Shown here: in pieces, positions 28,500 through 40,426 of the stretch
Layout: each line of letters opens with the position of its first letter
Numbering within the stretch: the first letter of the stretch is position 1
Assembly (NCBI GenBank): GCA_021817945.1
Contig: JAKAFL010000009.1
Coordinates: forward strand, 1 to 64,000
Length of the DNA: 64,000 nt
From: a bacterium
GTDB taxonomy: Bacteria; Verrucomicrobiota; Verrucomicrobiia; Limisphaerales; UBA11358
Reading direction: 5' to 3'
Made by a program: the position numbers and the translations under genes
Notes under the pieces: model-generated
The model's input: the letters and a program-made list of their open reading frames with translations, nothing else
What the model was told of the DNA's origin: nothing
The model's database searches: none

Positions 28500-30509
28500 A
28501 TGAAAAAAACAATCACTCAGTTATACATACTCCTCATCATTGCATGCGCCTCCTTGTTTGCCCCTGCCGGGGCCCGGGCTCAGGTGCTTCTTCAGGTGGA
28601 TCCCAGCCAGCCTTGGATTGGCTACATGAACGTGTTTGCCCTCCCGGCCAATGGCGGTGCCTATGAGTTTGGTTTCGTGGATGGCACGGCCGCCCTGCAG
28701 GCCGTTTTTAGCAGCACCAACCTGGTGCTGAGCCCCTGCACCAATGTTTGGGAGACCGTGGACACCACCTATGTCCAGGCGGATGGGCGAACACCGGCTG
28801 TGGATATGGACGCCAACTTCTATGTGGAGAACAACGCCCTGCTCAACACCAATGTCATTTTCTCCGGAACCTGCTCCAGCAACACCCTTACCTTGAACCC
28901 GGAACCTCTCACCGGAGTTTCCTATACCTCGGTGGCCTTCGTGAAGGTGTTTGATTCCGCTTACAGCCTCCTTGGATCCGTTACCACCAACCTGGTCGCA
29001 GGCAAGTTCTTTTCCATTGGGTTAAATACCGCAATCGCCAATGCCGCGCATGTGCAATATGGATTCGAGACATTTGGACCGGATGCCTCCCCTACGAACA
29101 CCACCCTTGGCGATGTTGTCGTGGCAGTGGCGGGACAGTCCGCCACGGTCACTGTTGATCCGAGCCAGAACTGGCTCGGATACATGAACGTTTCGGATCT
29201 TCCCGTTGCCAACGGAGGGGATGGGGTGTACCAATTTGGCAGTCCCTGGGGCGTGCCCAACCTGCAGGCATTCTTAACCCAATCCAACCTCACACTTTTG
29301 CCCTGCACCAATGTGTGGGAAACAACCAACACCTACTGGGTTCAAGCCAACGGAACCACGCCAAACAAGATGTGCGATGCAAGCGCCTATGTGCAGAACG
29401 ATAATTTGATCAACACAAACCTGATATTCATTGGAACCTGCCAGAGCAACAGCCTGACCTTGAGTCCAGAGCCTTTGACCGGCGTGACCTACACCTCCTC
29501 GGCCTTCATCAAAACTTTTGACGCCAGCTTTAATTTACTGGGCAGTTCCACCATCCCGCTTTCGGCTGGCCAATCCTTCGAGATCAGCTTGAACACGTCC
29601 GGTGCCGCGCATGTGCAATACGGGTTTGAGACTGTGGGACCCGATGCCAACCCGACGACGGCTGCCAGCCTGGGCGCCGTGGTCCTTTCAGCAGCCGTGC
29701 CGCCTTCTCCCACCCCGGTTCTGACCAATAATGCCCCCACCCCCACCCTGCCCCAAAGCGCGGTGCTCAGCCTTTATAATAGCAGCGGCGTTTACACCAA
29801 CCATCCCATTGAAAGATGGCTTGCCACCTGGAGCGGTGCCGCAGAATCGCCCTTCACCATCCCTGCCACCGGGCGGACCGTCCTGAAATATTCCAACCTG
29901 CAATACGCTGGGGTGGAATTTTACAACAACGATCCCACGCTGGGCGCGGGTGGGGACAACGTGGGCGGAGCCACCAATTTCTCCATCAACACCACCGGCT
30001 ATGACACCATGCATGTGGACCTCTGGACTCCGAACGGCAACCAGTTTGGAATTCAATTGGTGAGCATTAATCCCACCGAGGCCGCTCAGGTGAATTTCGT
30101 TCCTCCCGGCGGCGGCATCACCAACTTTGGCTGGGTGAGCTTGAACATCCCGCTCAGTTCCTTTGCCACCGCAAATCCCCTGACAGTATTCACGAACCTC
30201 CAGCAAATGTTGTGGATTGACAACATGACCAACGGCGTTTCTGGAAGCACGTTTTACCTGGACAACATCTATTTTTACAACAGCAGCGCCCAGGTGACCC
30301 GCCCTTCCATTGGTGCCTCAGTTGTGAACGGGTCCATGCAAATCTCGGTTGCCACGCAAATGGGTCATTCTTATGTGATCCAATACAAAAACCTGCTGAC
30401 AGATCCCGTCTGGCAGACCCTGACCACCCTCACTGGAAATGGTTCCATTCAGTTGGCCACAGATGTTAAAAACCAGTCCAGCCGGTTTTATCGAATCCTA
30501 GTGCAATAA
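28500..30509 (+). CDS. Exported protein with two tandem ~185-aa repeats, a carbohydrate-binding-like domain and C-terminal RFYR tail
   Basis: Signal peptide MKKTITQLYILLIIACASLFAPAGARAQ; repeats starting VDPSQPWIGYMNV and VDPSQNWLGYMNV; 'APTPTLPQSAVLSLYNSSGVYTNHPIERWLATW' domain; ends SSRFYRILVQ. Confidence 0.85.
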   Translation: MKKTITQLYILLIIACASLFAPAGARAQVLLQVDPSQPWIGYMNVFALPANGGAYEFGFVDGTAALQAVFSSTNLVLSPCTNVWETVDTTYVQADGRTPAVDMDANFYVENNALLNTNVIFSGTCSSNTLTLNPEPLTGVSYTSVAFVKVFDSAYSLLGSVTTNLVAGKFFSIGLNTAIANAAHVQYGFETFGPDASPTNTTLGDVVVAVAGQSATVTVDPSQNWLGYMNVSDLPVANGGDGVYQFGSPWGVPNLQAFLTQSNLTLLPCTNVWETTNTYWVQANGTTPNKMCDASAYVQNDNLINTNLIFIGTCQSNSLTLSPEPLTGVTYTSSAFIKTFDASFNLLGSSTIPLSAGQSFEISLNTSGAAHVQYGFETVGPDANPTTAASLGAVVLSAAVPPSPTPVLTNNAPTPTLPQSAVLSLYNSSGVYTNHPIERWLATWSGAAESPFTIPATGRTVLKYSNLQYAGVEFYNNDPTLGAGGDNVGGATNFSINTTGYDTMHVDLWTPNGNQFGIQLVSINPTEAAQVNFVPPGGGITNFGWVSLNIPLSSFATANPLTVFTNLQQMLWIDNMTNGVSGSTFYLDNIYFYNSSAQVTRPSIGASVVNGSMQISVATQMGHSYVIQYKNLLTDPVWQTLTTLTGNGSIQLATDVKNQSSRFYRILVQ

Positions 30510-30517
30510 GTTGTAAA

Positions 30518-30549
30518 GGCCTGGCCTGTGGTAATCCACAGGCCAGGCC
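30518..30549 (+). terminator. Perfect 14-bp stem-loop, probable terminator
   Basis: GGCCTGGCCTGTGG-TAAT-CCACAGGCCAGGCC followed by AAACCTTTT directly after the 30509 stop. Confidence 0.75.
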
Positions 30550-30563
30550 AAACCTTTTGAGTC

Positions 30564-31409
30564 ATGAACCCTGAAAATAACAAGTCATCCTTGAAAAAAA
30601 CATTTTCCGAAACCAAGCTGGATGCCGTTTGCCACCCTGCCGGGGCTTTGCCCACGCCAGAGGCCGGCAGGCGCGCGGCCTTCACCCTTATAGAATTGCT
30701 GGTGGTGATAGCCATCATCGCCATTCTGGCAGCCATGCTGCTTCCAGCCTTGAGCGCGGCCAAAAACAAGGCCAAAGCCATCGCCTGCACCAACAATAAC
30801 AAGCAAATTGGCCTGGCCATCGTGATGTACGCCGGAGATAACAACGATACCCTGCCCCCGCTTAACCAAAGGAATTTCAGTTCACACACCACAAACTGGT
30901 GGTTTGTCTATGTCAGCTCCGGCGCCTATATCACCAGCTCAAGCATCTCCAATAACGTCTGGAGATGCCCTGCCGTACTGGATTCCGACATACAACCAGG
31001 CACAGTAGCCTATTACGACGCGCCTTGTGAAGGGTATGGACCGCTCGAGGACACACAGAACCCCCAAAACAGCATCATTCGTTATTATCTCGACATGGCA
31101 GGCAATGTTGAGGGTGGCCGCAAAATGAGCACCATCTTGCGCACGAGCCAGATCTGGTTGGTGGGTGATGTCGGCACACCCAAGCAACCACAGCAGTACA
31201 ACATCATGCCCACCGCCTATAATACCGATATCACCACTATCAAGCCGATGATTGGAGCAGGCTGGGTCCATGTTCCATCCCAAAAACAGGCTGCCTGCCG
31301 GCACGCCGGCAAGGCTGTTTTCTCCTTCTGTGACGGCCATGTGGAAAGCTGGCGCTGGGCGGACTTGGACACGGATTTGAACGATGTCTTTGCCATCAGG
31401 TCCTTTTGA
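30564..31409 (+). CDS. Prepilin-like pseudopilin with H-X9-DG C-terminal motif
   Basis: '[60 protein letters not shown]' and '[17 protein letters not shown]' (exactly H-X9-DG). Confidence 0.93.
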   Translation: MNPENNKSSLKKTFSETKLDAVCHPAGALPTPEAGRRAAFTLIELLVVIAIIAILAAMLLPALSAAKNKAKAIACTNNNKQIGLAIVMYAGDNNDTLPPLNQRNFSSHTTNWWFVYVSSGAYITSSSISNNVWRCPAVLDSDIQPGTVAYYDAPCEGYGPLEDTQNPQNSIIRYYLDMAGNVEGGRKMSTILRTSQIWLVGDVGTPKQPQQYNIMPTAYNTDITTIKPMIGAGWVHVPSQKQAACRHAGKAVFSFCDGHVESWRWADLDTDLNDVFAIRSF

Positions 31410-31510
31410 GTCTTCAAAAAAGGAATCCCACGAAAGGACCATGCCCGCCAGATTGCCAATATTGGTTTGATTTTTTAAGTGAATATTTCACCACCCGCCC
31501 AGGAAATTTT

Positions 31511-32404
31511 ATGCCTAACTTTGCCTATCACATGAACCCATCAGCCGCACGGCGCCCCTGCCCCGCCGCCCGGATGGTGTCCTTTTTTTGCTGCGCGAGC
31601 ATCCTGCTGATTTCAGGTTCCCTTTCTTCGACCCAGGCCCAACCCACTGGATCCATTCCCGGGGACTGGCAACTGGTGTGGAGTGATGATTTTCACCAGG
31701 CCAATGGAAGCAGCGTGAACCCCTCCAAATGGACATTTGAAACAGGAGGTGACGGCTGGGGAAACAACGAAATGGAATTTTATACCACACGCACCAACAA
31801 TGTTCGTATTGAGGACAACAAACTGGTCATCGAGGCGGACAAGGAAAATTTTGGGGGCCGTCATTTCACATCCGGGAGAATACTAACCCGTGGACATTTT
31901 GCCTGGACGTATGGGGTATTTGAAGCGCGGATCAAAATCCCCAGCGGCCAGGGAATCTGGCCTGCCTTCTGGCTTCTCGGCAATGACATCTCCACCAATT
32001 CCTGGCCAAATTGCGGGGAAGTGGACATCATGGAGAACATCGGGCGGGAGCCAGGAGCCATACACGGCACCATTCACGGACCGGGTTATTCCGGTGCTCA
32101 CGGGATAGGAATGCCTGTTTACCTGCCAAATCAGGAGCGCATGGCAGACGATTTCCATGTTTTTGCAGTGGATTGCGAGCCCGGCTCCATTTCATGGTTT
32201 TTGGATGGAAAAAAATATTTCACCGTCACCCAATCCAGCCTTCCCAAAGGTGCCGCGTGGGTCTTTAACCAGCCCAAGTTCATTCTTATCAATCTTGCCG
32301 TGGGCGGATTCTGGCCGGGGTATCCTGACCAAACCAGCTCCTACCCCCAGAAAATGGTGGTGGATTACGTAAAAGTTTACCAGAAACCCCTCCTGGCCTA
32401 TTGA
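31511..32404 (+). CDS. Secreted glycoside hydrolase family 16 (laminarinase/beta-glucanase-like)
   Basis: 'WQLVWSDDFHQANGSSVNPSKWTFETGG...NNEMEFYT', catalytic 'GEVDIMENIGREPGAIHGTIHGPGYSG', C-term 'MVVDYVKVYQ'. Confidence 0.93.
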   Translation: MPNFAYHMNPSAARRPCPAARMVSFFCCASILLISGSLSSTQAQPTGSIPGDWQLVWSDDFHQANGSSVNPSKWTFETGGDGWGNNEMEFYTTRTNNVRIEDNKLVIEADKENFGGRHFTSGRILTRGHFAWTYGVFEARIKIPSGQGIWPAFWLLGNDISTNSWPNCGEVDIMENIGREPGAIHGTIHGPGYSGAHGIGMPVYLPNQERMADDFHVFAVDCEPGSISWFLDGKKYFTVTQSSLPKGAAWVFNQPKFILINLAVGGFWPGYPDQTSSYPQKMVVDYVKVYQKPLLAY

Positions 32405-32799
32405 AATCCCGGGTTTAGGCCTGAGATCATTTGCTTGGGGCTTGCCTGAGTGCGTTCTGACAGAGACGCGCCCAGAAATCCTCCAAAGTAAAATCTCGTC
32501 GAACATCATGCGCGGCCAGCCCAAAAGGCGGAAATCGTCCGTCGCTTGGGCATGATCCCGGGCCCATTCCAAATAGTTTAGTTCATCAGCCGCGCATGCA
32601 GGGGCGTTCATCTGGTTCATCAGCCTGCATTCCGGAGATAATTTAACGGTCCATGCAAAGCTGTTTCATTTTAAAATCCCCACCGTTTTTATGCCCTGCA
32701 GCGAAATCCCCAAAAACAGTCATGGAAATACGGGGATTGAATTGTCACACTGGCCAGGAAGGCGAAGTCGGTTCATACCTTCGACAAATCTTAAAATAA

Positions 32800-34107
32800 A
32801 TGAAGAAGGCCAATGGGCTCATGGGAATCTTAATTTCAGCAACGCTGGCCAGCGCTGCGGCTGGCTCCGACGTGTATTCCGTCCTGGATTACGGGGCTGT
32901 CCGGGACGGCCAGGCCGACAACACTGCGGCTTTTGAGAACGCATTTGCAGCCGCCAGCCATGCGGGCGGAGGCGTGGTATATGCGCCTCGCGGCAATTAC
33001 CTTTTCGCAGGCCATCTTGATGTGCCGGATAATGTGACACTCAAAGGAGTCTGGGAATCCGTGCCCTCACACACAGGATTGCGGGATGGTGGAAGCGAAA
33101 CCCCAACCACGGATGGAACCACATTTCTGATTGTCGAAAATGAGGGAAAAGAGAGCGGACCGGCATTTATCACATTGCACAACAATAGCACATTGAAGGG
33201 GGTGACGCTCTACTATCCCAGACAAAACCCGGCAGGAGATCCGAAACCTTATCCGTGGGCCATCGCAATGCGCGGTAAAAACCCGGCTGTATTGTCAGTT
33301 GAACTGCTCAACCCGTACAATGGCATTGACGCCAGTGATAATGCGCGGCATCTCATTCGCGACGTCCAGGGGCAACCCCTGAGACGGGGCATTTTCGTGG
33401 ACAGCGTTTACGACATTGGCCGGATCGAGGACGTGCATTTCAATCCCTGGTGGAGCATGAAACCGACCCTGTTTCACTGGCAGGAGGAACATGGCGAAGC
33501 TTTTGTTTTTGGCCGGAGCGACTGGCAATATGTGTTTGATACCTTCTGCTATGGGTACCACATCGGTTACAAATTCATCAAAAGCGACACTGGTGTTTGC
33601 AATGGAAATTTCCTGGGCATAGGCGCGGACGATTGCAACTCGGCGGTGGTCGTGGAAAATTCCGCCCCGTTTGGCATCCTTATCTCCAATGGCGAATTCA
33701 CTTCCTTCCACGGACAAGACCCGACAATGGTTCGCGTGGAGTCGGACAATTCCGGCAGCGTCCGTTTTGTGAACTGCACCTTTTGGGGGCCGTGCGATCA
33801 GATTGCCGCAATTTCCGGCCATGGCACGGTGGGATTCAGCGATTGCACCTTTGTGCAATGGGATGGTAATAGGCAGGGGCGTCATGCCATTCAGGCTGAA
33901 AGCGGGACCGTTCTGGTGAACGGCTGCGAGTTCCAGTCGGACAAACCACAGGTTGAGTTAGGCGCAAATGTTCGCCGCGCCATTGTTTCAGACAATGTTT
34001 TCACAGGCAAAACGCGTATTACCAACCGTTGCAAACACTCGGTCCACATTTCCGGCAATGTTGCGGATGCAGCGGAAGACACGGAAATTCATGGGTCAAA
34101 GCCATGA
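32800..34107 (+). CDS. Pectate-lyase-3-like right-handed beta-helix protein
   Basis: Signal peptide then 'VYSVLDYGAVRDGQADNTAAFENAFAAASHAGGGVVYAPRGNYLFAGHLDVPDNVTLKG'. Confidence 0.82.
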   Translation: MKKANGLMGILISATLASAAAGSDVYSVLDYGAVRDGQADNTAAFENAFAAASHAGGGVVYAPRGNYLFAGHLDVPDNVTLKGVWESVPSHTGLRDGGSETPTTDGTTFLIVENEGKESGPAFITLHNNSTLKGVTLYYPRQNPAGDPKPYPWAIAMRGKNPAVLSVELLNPYNGIDASDNARHLIRDVQGQPLRRGIFVDSVYDIGRIEDVHFNPWWSMKPTLFHWQEEHGEAFVFGRSDWQYVFDTFCYGYHIGYKFIKSDTGVCNGNFLGIGADDCNSAVVVENSAPFGILISNGEFTSFHGQDPTMVRVESDNSGSVRFVNCTFWGPCDQIAAISGHGTVGFSDCTFVQWDGNRQGRHAIQAESGTVLVNGCEFQSDKPQVELGANVRRAIVSDNVFTGKTRITNRCKHSVHISGNVADAAEDTEIHGSKP

Positions 34108-34206
34108 GTAGGAAGAAATAAAAAGTTCAATCAACCATTCGCTGCCGCAATTCCAGGGCGGCTTTTTTGGGCGGCAATGAAAATCTGGAGGAGGCGCAAA
34201 AGCGAC

Positions 34207-34740
34207 TCAAGCCTTGCGAAGCTTCTTGCGGTGAAACCATGCAAGAGATGCCAGGCCAACAATAATCAGCGACAGGGTGTTGGGTTCGGGAAGGACAACG
34301 CGGTCCGGCATCGGGGAATTTGGATTCATGGCGCCGCCGCTGCCACTGCCAGAACCAGACTGAAACGCGGGGACCCACACCGCGGTGGAAAGATCACCTG
34401 CGGGGCCGGTTGAAAAACCAGGCAAACCCGGCGATTTCATTTTTGTCGCCTGGGTCCCAGATTGGTTACTGGAAAACGCAACCATTGGGCTTGGAAGTGT
34501 CTCGGTGGATGACAGGCCAGACAAACGATCCAAACTGAACATCAAACCCACGGGACGGCCTGCTGGTGCCCCAAGCCCGGCTGTTGACAAACTCTGGGAA
34601 TCAGAATCAAGGAGGCTGGAAAGAGTTTGGTTCTCATTTGTAAGGATACTTGCACCCTTGACGGGGGGAACCGCCCCGACAACCATTAAGAAAAGCGCAA
34701 AGGCCAGACTTTTTGTCATAAGTGATTGGTTGCAACTCAT
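34207..34740 (-). CDS. PEP-CTERM sorting-domain protein
   Basis: Signal peptide 'MTKSLAFALFLMVVGAVPPVKGA' and C-terminal 'VLPEPNTLSLIIVGLASLAWFHRKKLRKA' (PEP motif, TM, basic tail). Start may be 34719. Confidence 0.85.
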   Translation of the reverse strand: MSCNQSLMTKSLAFALFLMVVGAVPPVKGASILTNENQTLSSLLDSDSQSLSTAGLGAPAGRPVGLMFSLDRLSGLSSTETLPSPMVAFSSNQSGTQATKMKSPGLPGFSTGPAGDLSTAVWVPAFQSGSGSGSGGAMNPNSPMPDRVVLPEPNTLSLIIVGLASLAWFHRKKLRKA

Positions 34741-35000
34741 GAATTAAAACTAATTCATTTTAAGTCCTTTTGCAATAAATAATTAAGTCCGTGTTCCATT
34801 GTACAAATTTCAATGAATGGTCTTAGGACCAGTGTGAAAATTGGAAAGGGCGCTGCAACCGCGGATTTTGGCCTTGGGCGAGACTTTGGCAAAGTCGCAG
34901 GTTTGCCAAACCCAAATTAATAAACCTTTCCAAACAATCTTATCGCCCCTTCGAAACTCATTTCTTATTAAAGAACAAAGGCAATAAGAGTGGTGTGTTT

Positions 35001-37643
35001 TTACCGCGCAGCGGAAGCTTGGGTATCACCGGGGTTTTGCTCGCGTTCCTCCTCCACAACTTGGGCAATGGCCTGGAGTTTGTCGCCTGGATCCAGATTG
35101 ACCAGTTTTACGCCCATGGTGTTGCGACCAGTTTCCCGGATCGCGGCCACGGATGTGCGCACCATTTGGCCACCCACGGTGATAAGCATGATTTCATCTG
35201 AATCCCGCACCGTCAAAGCCCCGGCCACGCCGCCGGTTTTATCACCGGTTCGCATGGTGATGATGCCTTTGCCGCCACGGCTTTGAACCCGGTATTCATC
35301 AAAGGCGGTACGCTTGCCGACGCCATTTTCCGCAGCGACGAGAAGTTTGGCATCTGGTACCACCACTGCTGCGGCCACGACGGCATCCTCGGCATCCAAA
35401 GTGATTCCCTTGACGCCGCTGGCAGGCCTGCCCATGGAACGCACATCATTTTCGTGAAAACGGATGCTCATTCCCAACCGGGTTATCAAGACCACTTCAT
35501 CCTGGCCGGTCGTGAGCTTCACGTCCATCAAGGCATCCCCGGAATCTATGCCAATGGCAATGATGCCTCCTTTGCGCACGTTTGAAAACTCACTCAGGGA
35601 TGTCTTTTTGACCGTCCCCAAGCGGGTGGTAAAAAACAATTCGCCGGGCTGGGACCAGGTCACGTCCTGCCGCATTTCATCGGTTCGGGATAAAATCCGG
35701 ATCATGGCTGCGATTTTTTCATCCGCCTTTAACTCGAGCAGGTTGGCAATGCTGCGGCCCTTGGCGGTGCGCACCATGTCTGGAATTTCGTGGACGCGCT
35801 CCACATAAACGCGGCCAAGGCTGGTGAAAAACATGAGGTAATCATGAGTGCTGGCAGTGAAAAGGTACTCGACAAAGTCCTTGTCTTCCGCCGTCTCGCC
35901 CTCTCGGGTGGTCATGCCAATGACACCCTTGCCGCCCCTTCGCTGCGCGCGATAGGAACTGACGGCGGTGCGCTTGATCAAGCCGCCATGCGTGAGCGTA
36001 ATGATGGCCCCCTCATTGGGAATAAGGTCTTCAATGGCCATTTCCCCCTCGTCAGGCAGGATTTCTGTAAGGCGCGGTGTGGCGTGCTTTTCCTTGATGG
36101 CCAGCAATTCCATTTTCATGATGGCCATGACGCGGGCTTCCCGGGCGAGGATATCGAGCAAATCCTTGATGCGTTCGAGCAACTCCTTGTATTCGGCCTC
36201 GACCTTGTCAATTTCCAAGCCGGTGAGCTGGTAAAGGCGCAGGTCAAGAATGGCATCCACCTGGCGTTCAGACAAGGTATAGCGGCCACTGGCCAGCCGG
36301 GCCTCCGACCGAATAAGGATGCCCCATTTTTCCACCTGGGAACGGGTCCATTCGAAGGCAAGGATTTTAACGCGTGCCTCCTCGCGATTGCTGCTGGACC
36401 TGATGATGTGTATGAATTCATCCAAGTTGGCCAGCGCAATCAAATAGCCCTCAAGTAATTCCGCCCGCTCCTCTGCCTTTTTCAGTTCAAAGCGGGTGCG
36501 GCGGAGAATGACCTCGCGGCGGTGCTCAATGTAGCACTGGATCATTTCCTTCAAGTTCAGCGTCTTGGGCTTTCCATGGTCAATGGCCAGTGCGTTGGCA
36601 TTGAAGGTCACCTCCATCTGGGTGTGCTGAAAGAGATTATTGATCACCACCTTGGCGCTCGCATCCCGCTTGAGCTCCAGCACCAGGCGCGTGTTTTCAT
36701 CCGATTCATTCCGCATGGCGCTGATCTCGGTAATGATTTTTTCATTCACCAGTTCAGCAATGCGTTCTTCGAGCGCCGCCCGGTTGACGTTGTAGGGGAT
36801 TTCGGTGATGACAATCTGTTCCCGGTTTCCCTTTAATTCCTCAACCCCCACGCGCCCCCTCAACTTCACGCTGCCACGCCCGGTCAGGAAGTAATTGCGG
36901 ATGCCTTCCAAGCCGCAAATGATGCCGCCCGTGGGAAAATCCGGACCTTTCACGTGTTGCATCAATTCCGGGATGGAAATGTCTGGACGTTCAATCTGGG
37001 CACAAATTCCATCCACCACCTCGCCCAGGTTGTGGGGAGCCATGTTGGTGGCCATTCCCACCGCGATGCCTGTGCCGCCATTGACCAGCAGGTTTGGAAA
37101 AGCTGCGGGAAACACGGCCGGCTCCGTCATCCGCTCGTCATAGTTTGGAACGAAATCAACTGTGTCGCGATCCATGTCTGACATCAGCGCGGCGCCCAGG
37201 TGGGTAAGCCTGGCCTCCGTATAACGCATGGCTGCGGGGGGATCGTTTTCGATGGAGCCAAAATTGCCCTTGCCCTCCACCAGGCGTTCGCGCATGGCCC
37301 ATGGTTGGGCCATGTGGACCAGCGTGGGATAAATAACCGCCTCACCATGAGGATGATAATTGCCGCTCGTATCACCGCAAATCTTGGCGCATTTATAGGG
37401 TTTGCGTCCGGGAAAAAGCGACAGTTCGTGCATGGCAAACAAGATTCGCCGCTGGGACGGTTTAAGCCCGTCCCGCACATCGGGCAACGCCCGTGCGATG
37501 ATCACGGACATGGAATAATCGAGAAACGAATTCTTGATTTCATCCGCGACGTTGATGGCGGAAATCTTTTCACCGCGGGTATAAGCGCCGCCTTCGGCCG
37601 GGCTCTGGGGCGGCGGCACGTTTGGTTCGTTTTCGTCAGGCAT
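35001..37643 (-). CDS. gyrA: DNA gyrase subunit A
   Basis: 'NSFLDYSMSVIIARALPDVRDGLKPSQRRILFAMHE', 'QAQRRGGKGV'-type box as 'YRAQRRGGKGVIGM'. Confidence 0.97.
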   Translation of the reverse strand: MPDENEPNVPPPQSPAEGGAYTRGEKISAINVADEIKNSFLDYSMSVIIARALPDVRDGLKPSQRRILFAMHELSLFPGRKPYKCAKICGDTSGNYHPHGEAVIYPTLVHMAQPWAMRERLVEGKGNFGSIENDPPAAMRYTEARLTHLGAALMSDMDRDTVDFVPNYDERMTEPAVFPAAFPNLLVNGGTGIAVGMATNMAPHNLGEVVDGICAQIERPDISIPELMQHVKGPDFPTGGIICGLEGIRNYFLTGRGSVKLRGRVGVEELKGNREQIVITEIPYNVNRAALEERIAELVNEKIITEISAMRNESDENTRLVLELKRDASAKVVINNLFQHTQMEVTFNANALAIDHGKPKTLNLKEMIQCYIEHRREVILRRTRFELKKAEERAELLEGYLIALANLDEFIHIIRSSSNREEARVKILAFEWTRSQVEKWGILIRSEARLASGRYTLSERQVDAILDLRLYQLTGLEIDKVEAEYKELLERIKDLLDILAREARVMAIMKMELLAIKEKHATPRLTEILPDEGEMAIEDLIPNEGAIITLTHGGLIKRTAVSSYRAQRRGGKGVIGMTTREGETAEDKDFVEYLFTASTHDYLMFFTSLGRVYVERVHEIPDMVRTAKGRSIANLLELKADEKIAAMIRILSRTDEMRQDVTWSQPGELFFTTRLGTVKKTSLSEFSNVRKGGIIAIGIDSGDALMDVKLTTGQDEVVLITRLGMSIRFHENDVRSMGRPASGVKGITLDAEDAVVAAAVVVPDAKLLVAAENGVGKRTAFDEYRVQSRGGKGIITMRTGDKTGGVAGALTVRDSDEIMLITVGGQMVRTSVAAIRETGRNTMGVKLVNLDPGDKLQAIAQVVEEEREQNPGDTQASAAR

Positions 37644-37675
37644 GGTAGAGGTAAAGGATCGAAAGTGTTTTGGTC

Positions 37676-40267
<2,592 letters not shown>

Positions 40268-40426
40268 TCAAGGGGAAAGCCACAATCTTAATCTTCGACT
40301 TTTTTGGGATAAAACACCATTAGTTGTGGCTGAATTTGCCCCTCCGCCAAACCTGTTGTGCCTGTCGCTTTTCCTTTCCTCCTAATTCCAACTGGATTTT
40401 CACGGCTGTTGAGGTACTCTGCCAAA

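Noticed and set aside
32405-32620. Minus-strand reading frame (NYLEWARDHAQATDDFRLLGWPRMMFDEILLWR) between GH16 and the beta-helix gene, possible gene remnant
   Set aside because: Runs antisense into GH16 and I cannot link it to a family. It could be a decayed gene, but the evidence is insufficient to call a pseudogene.
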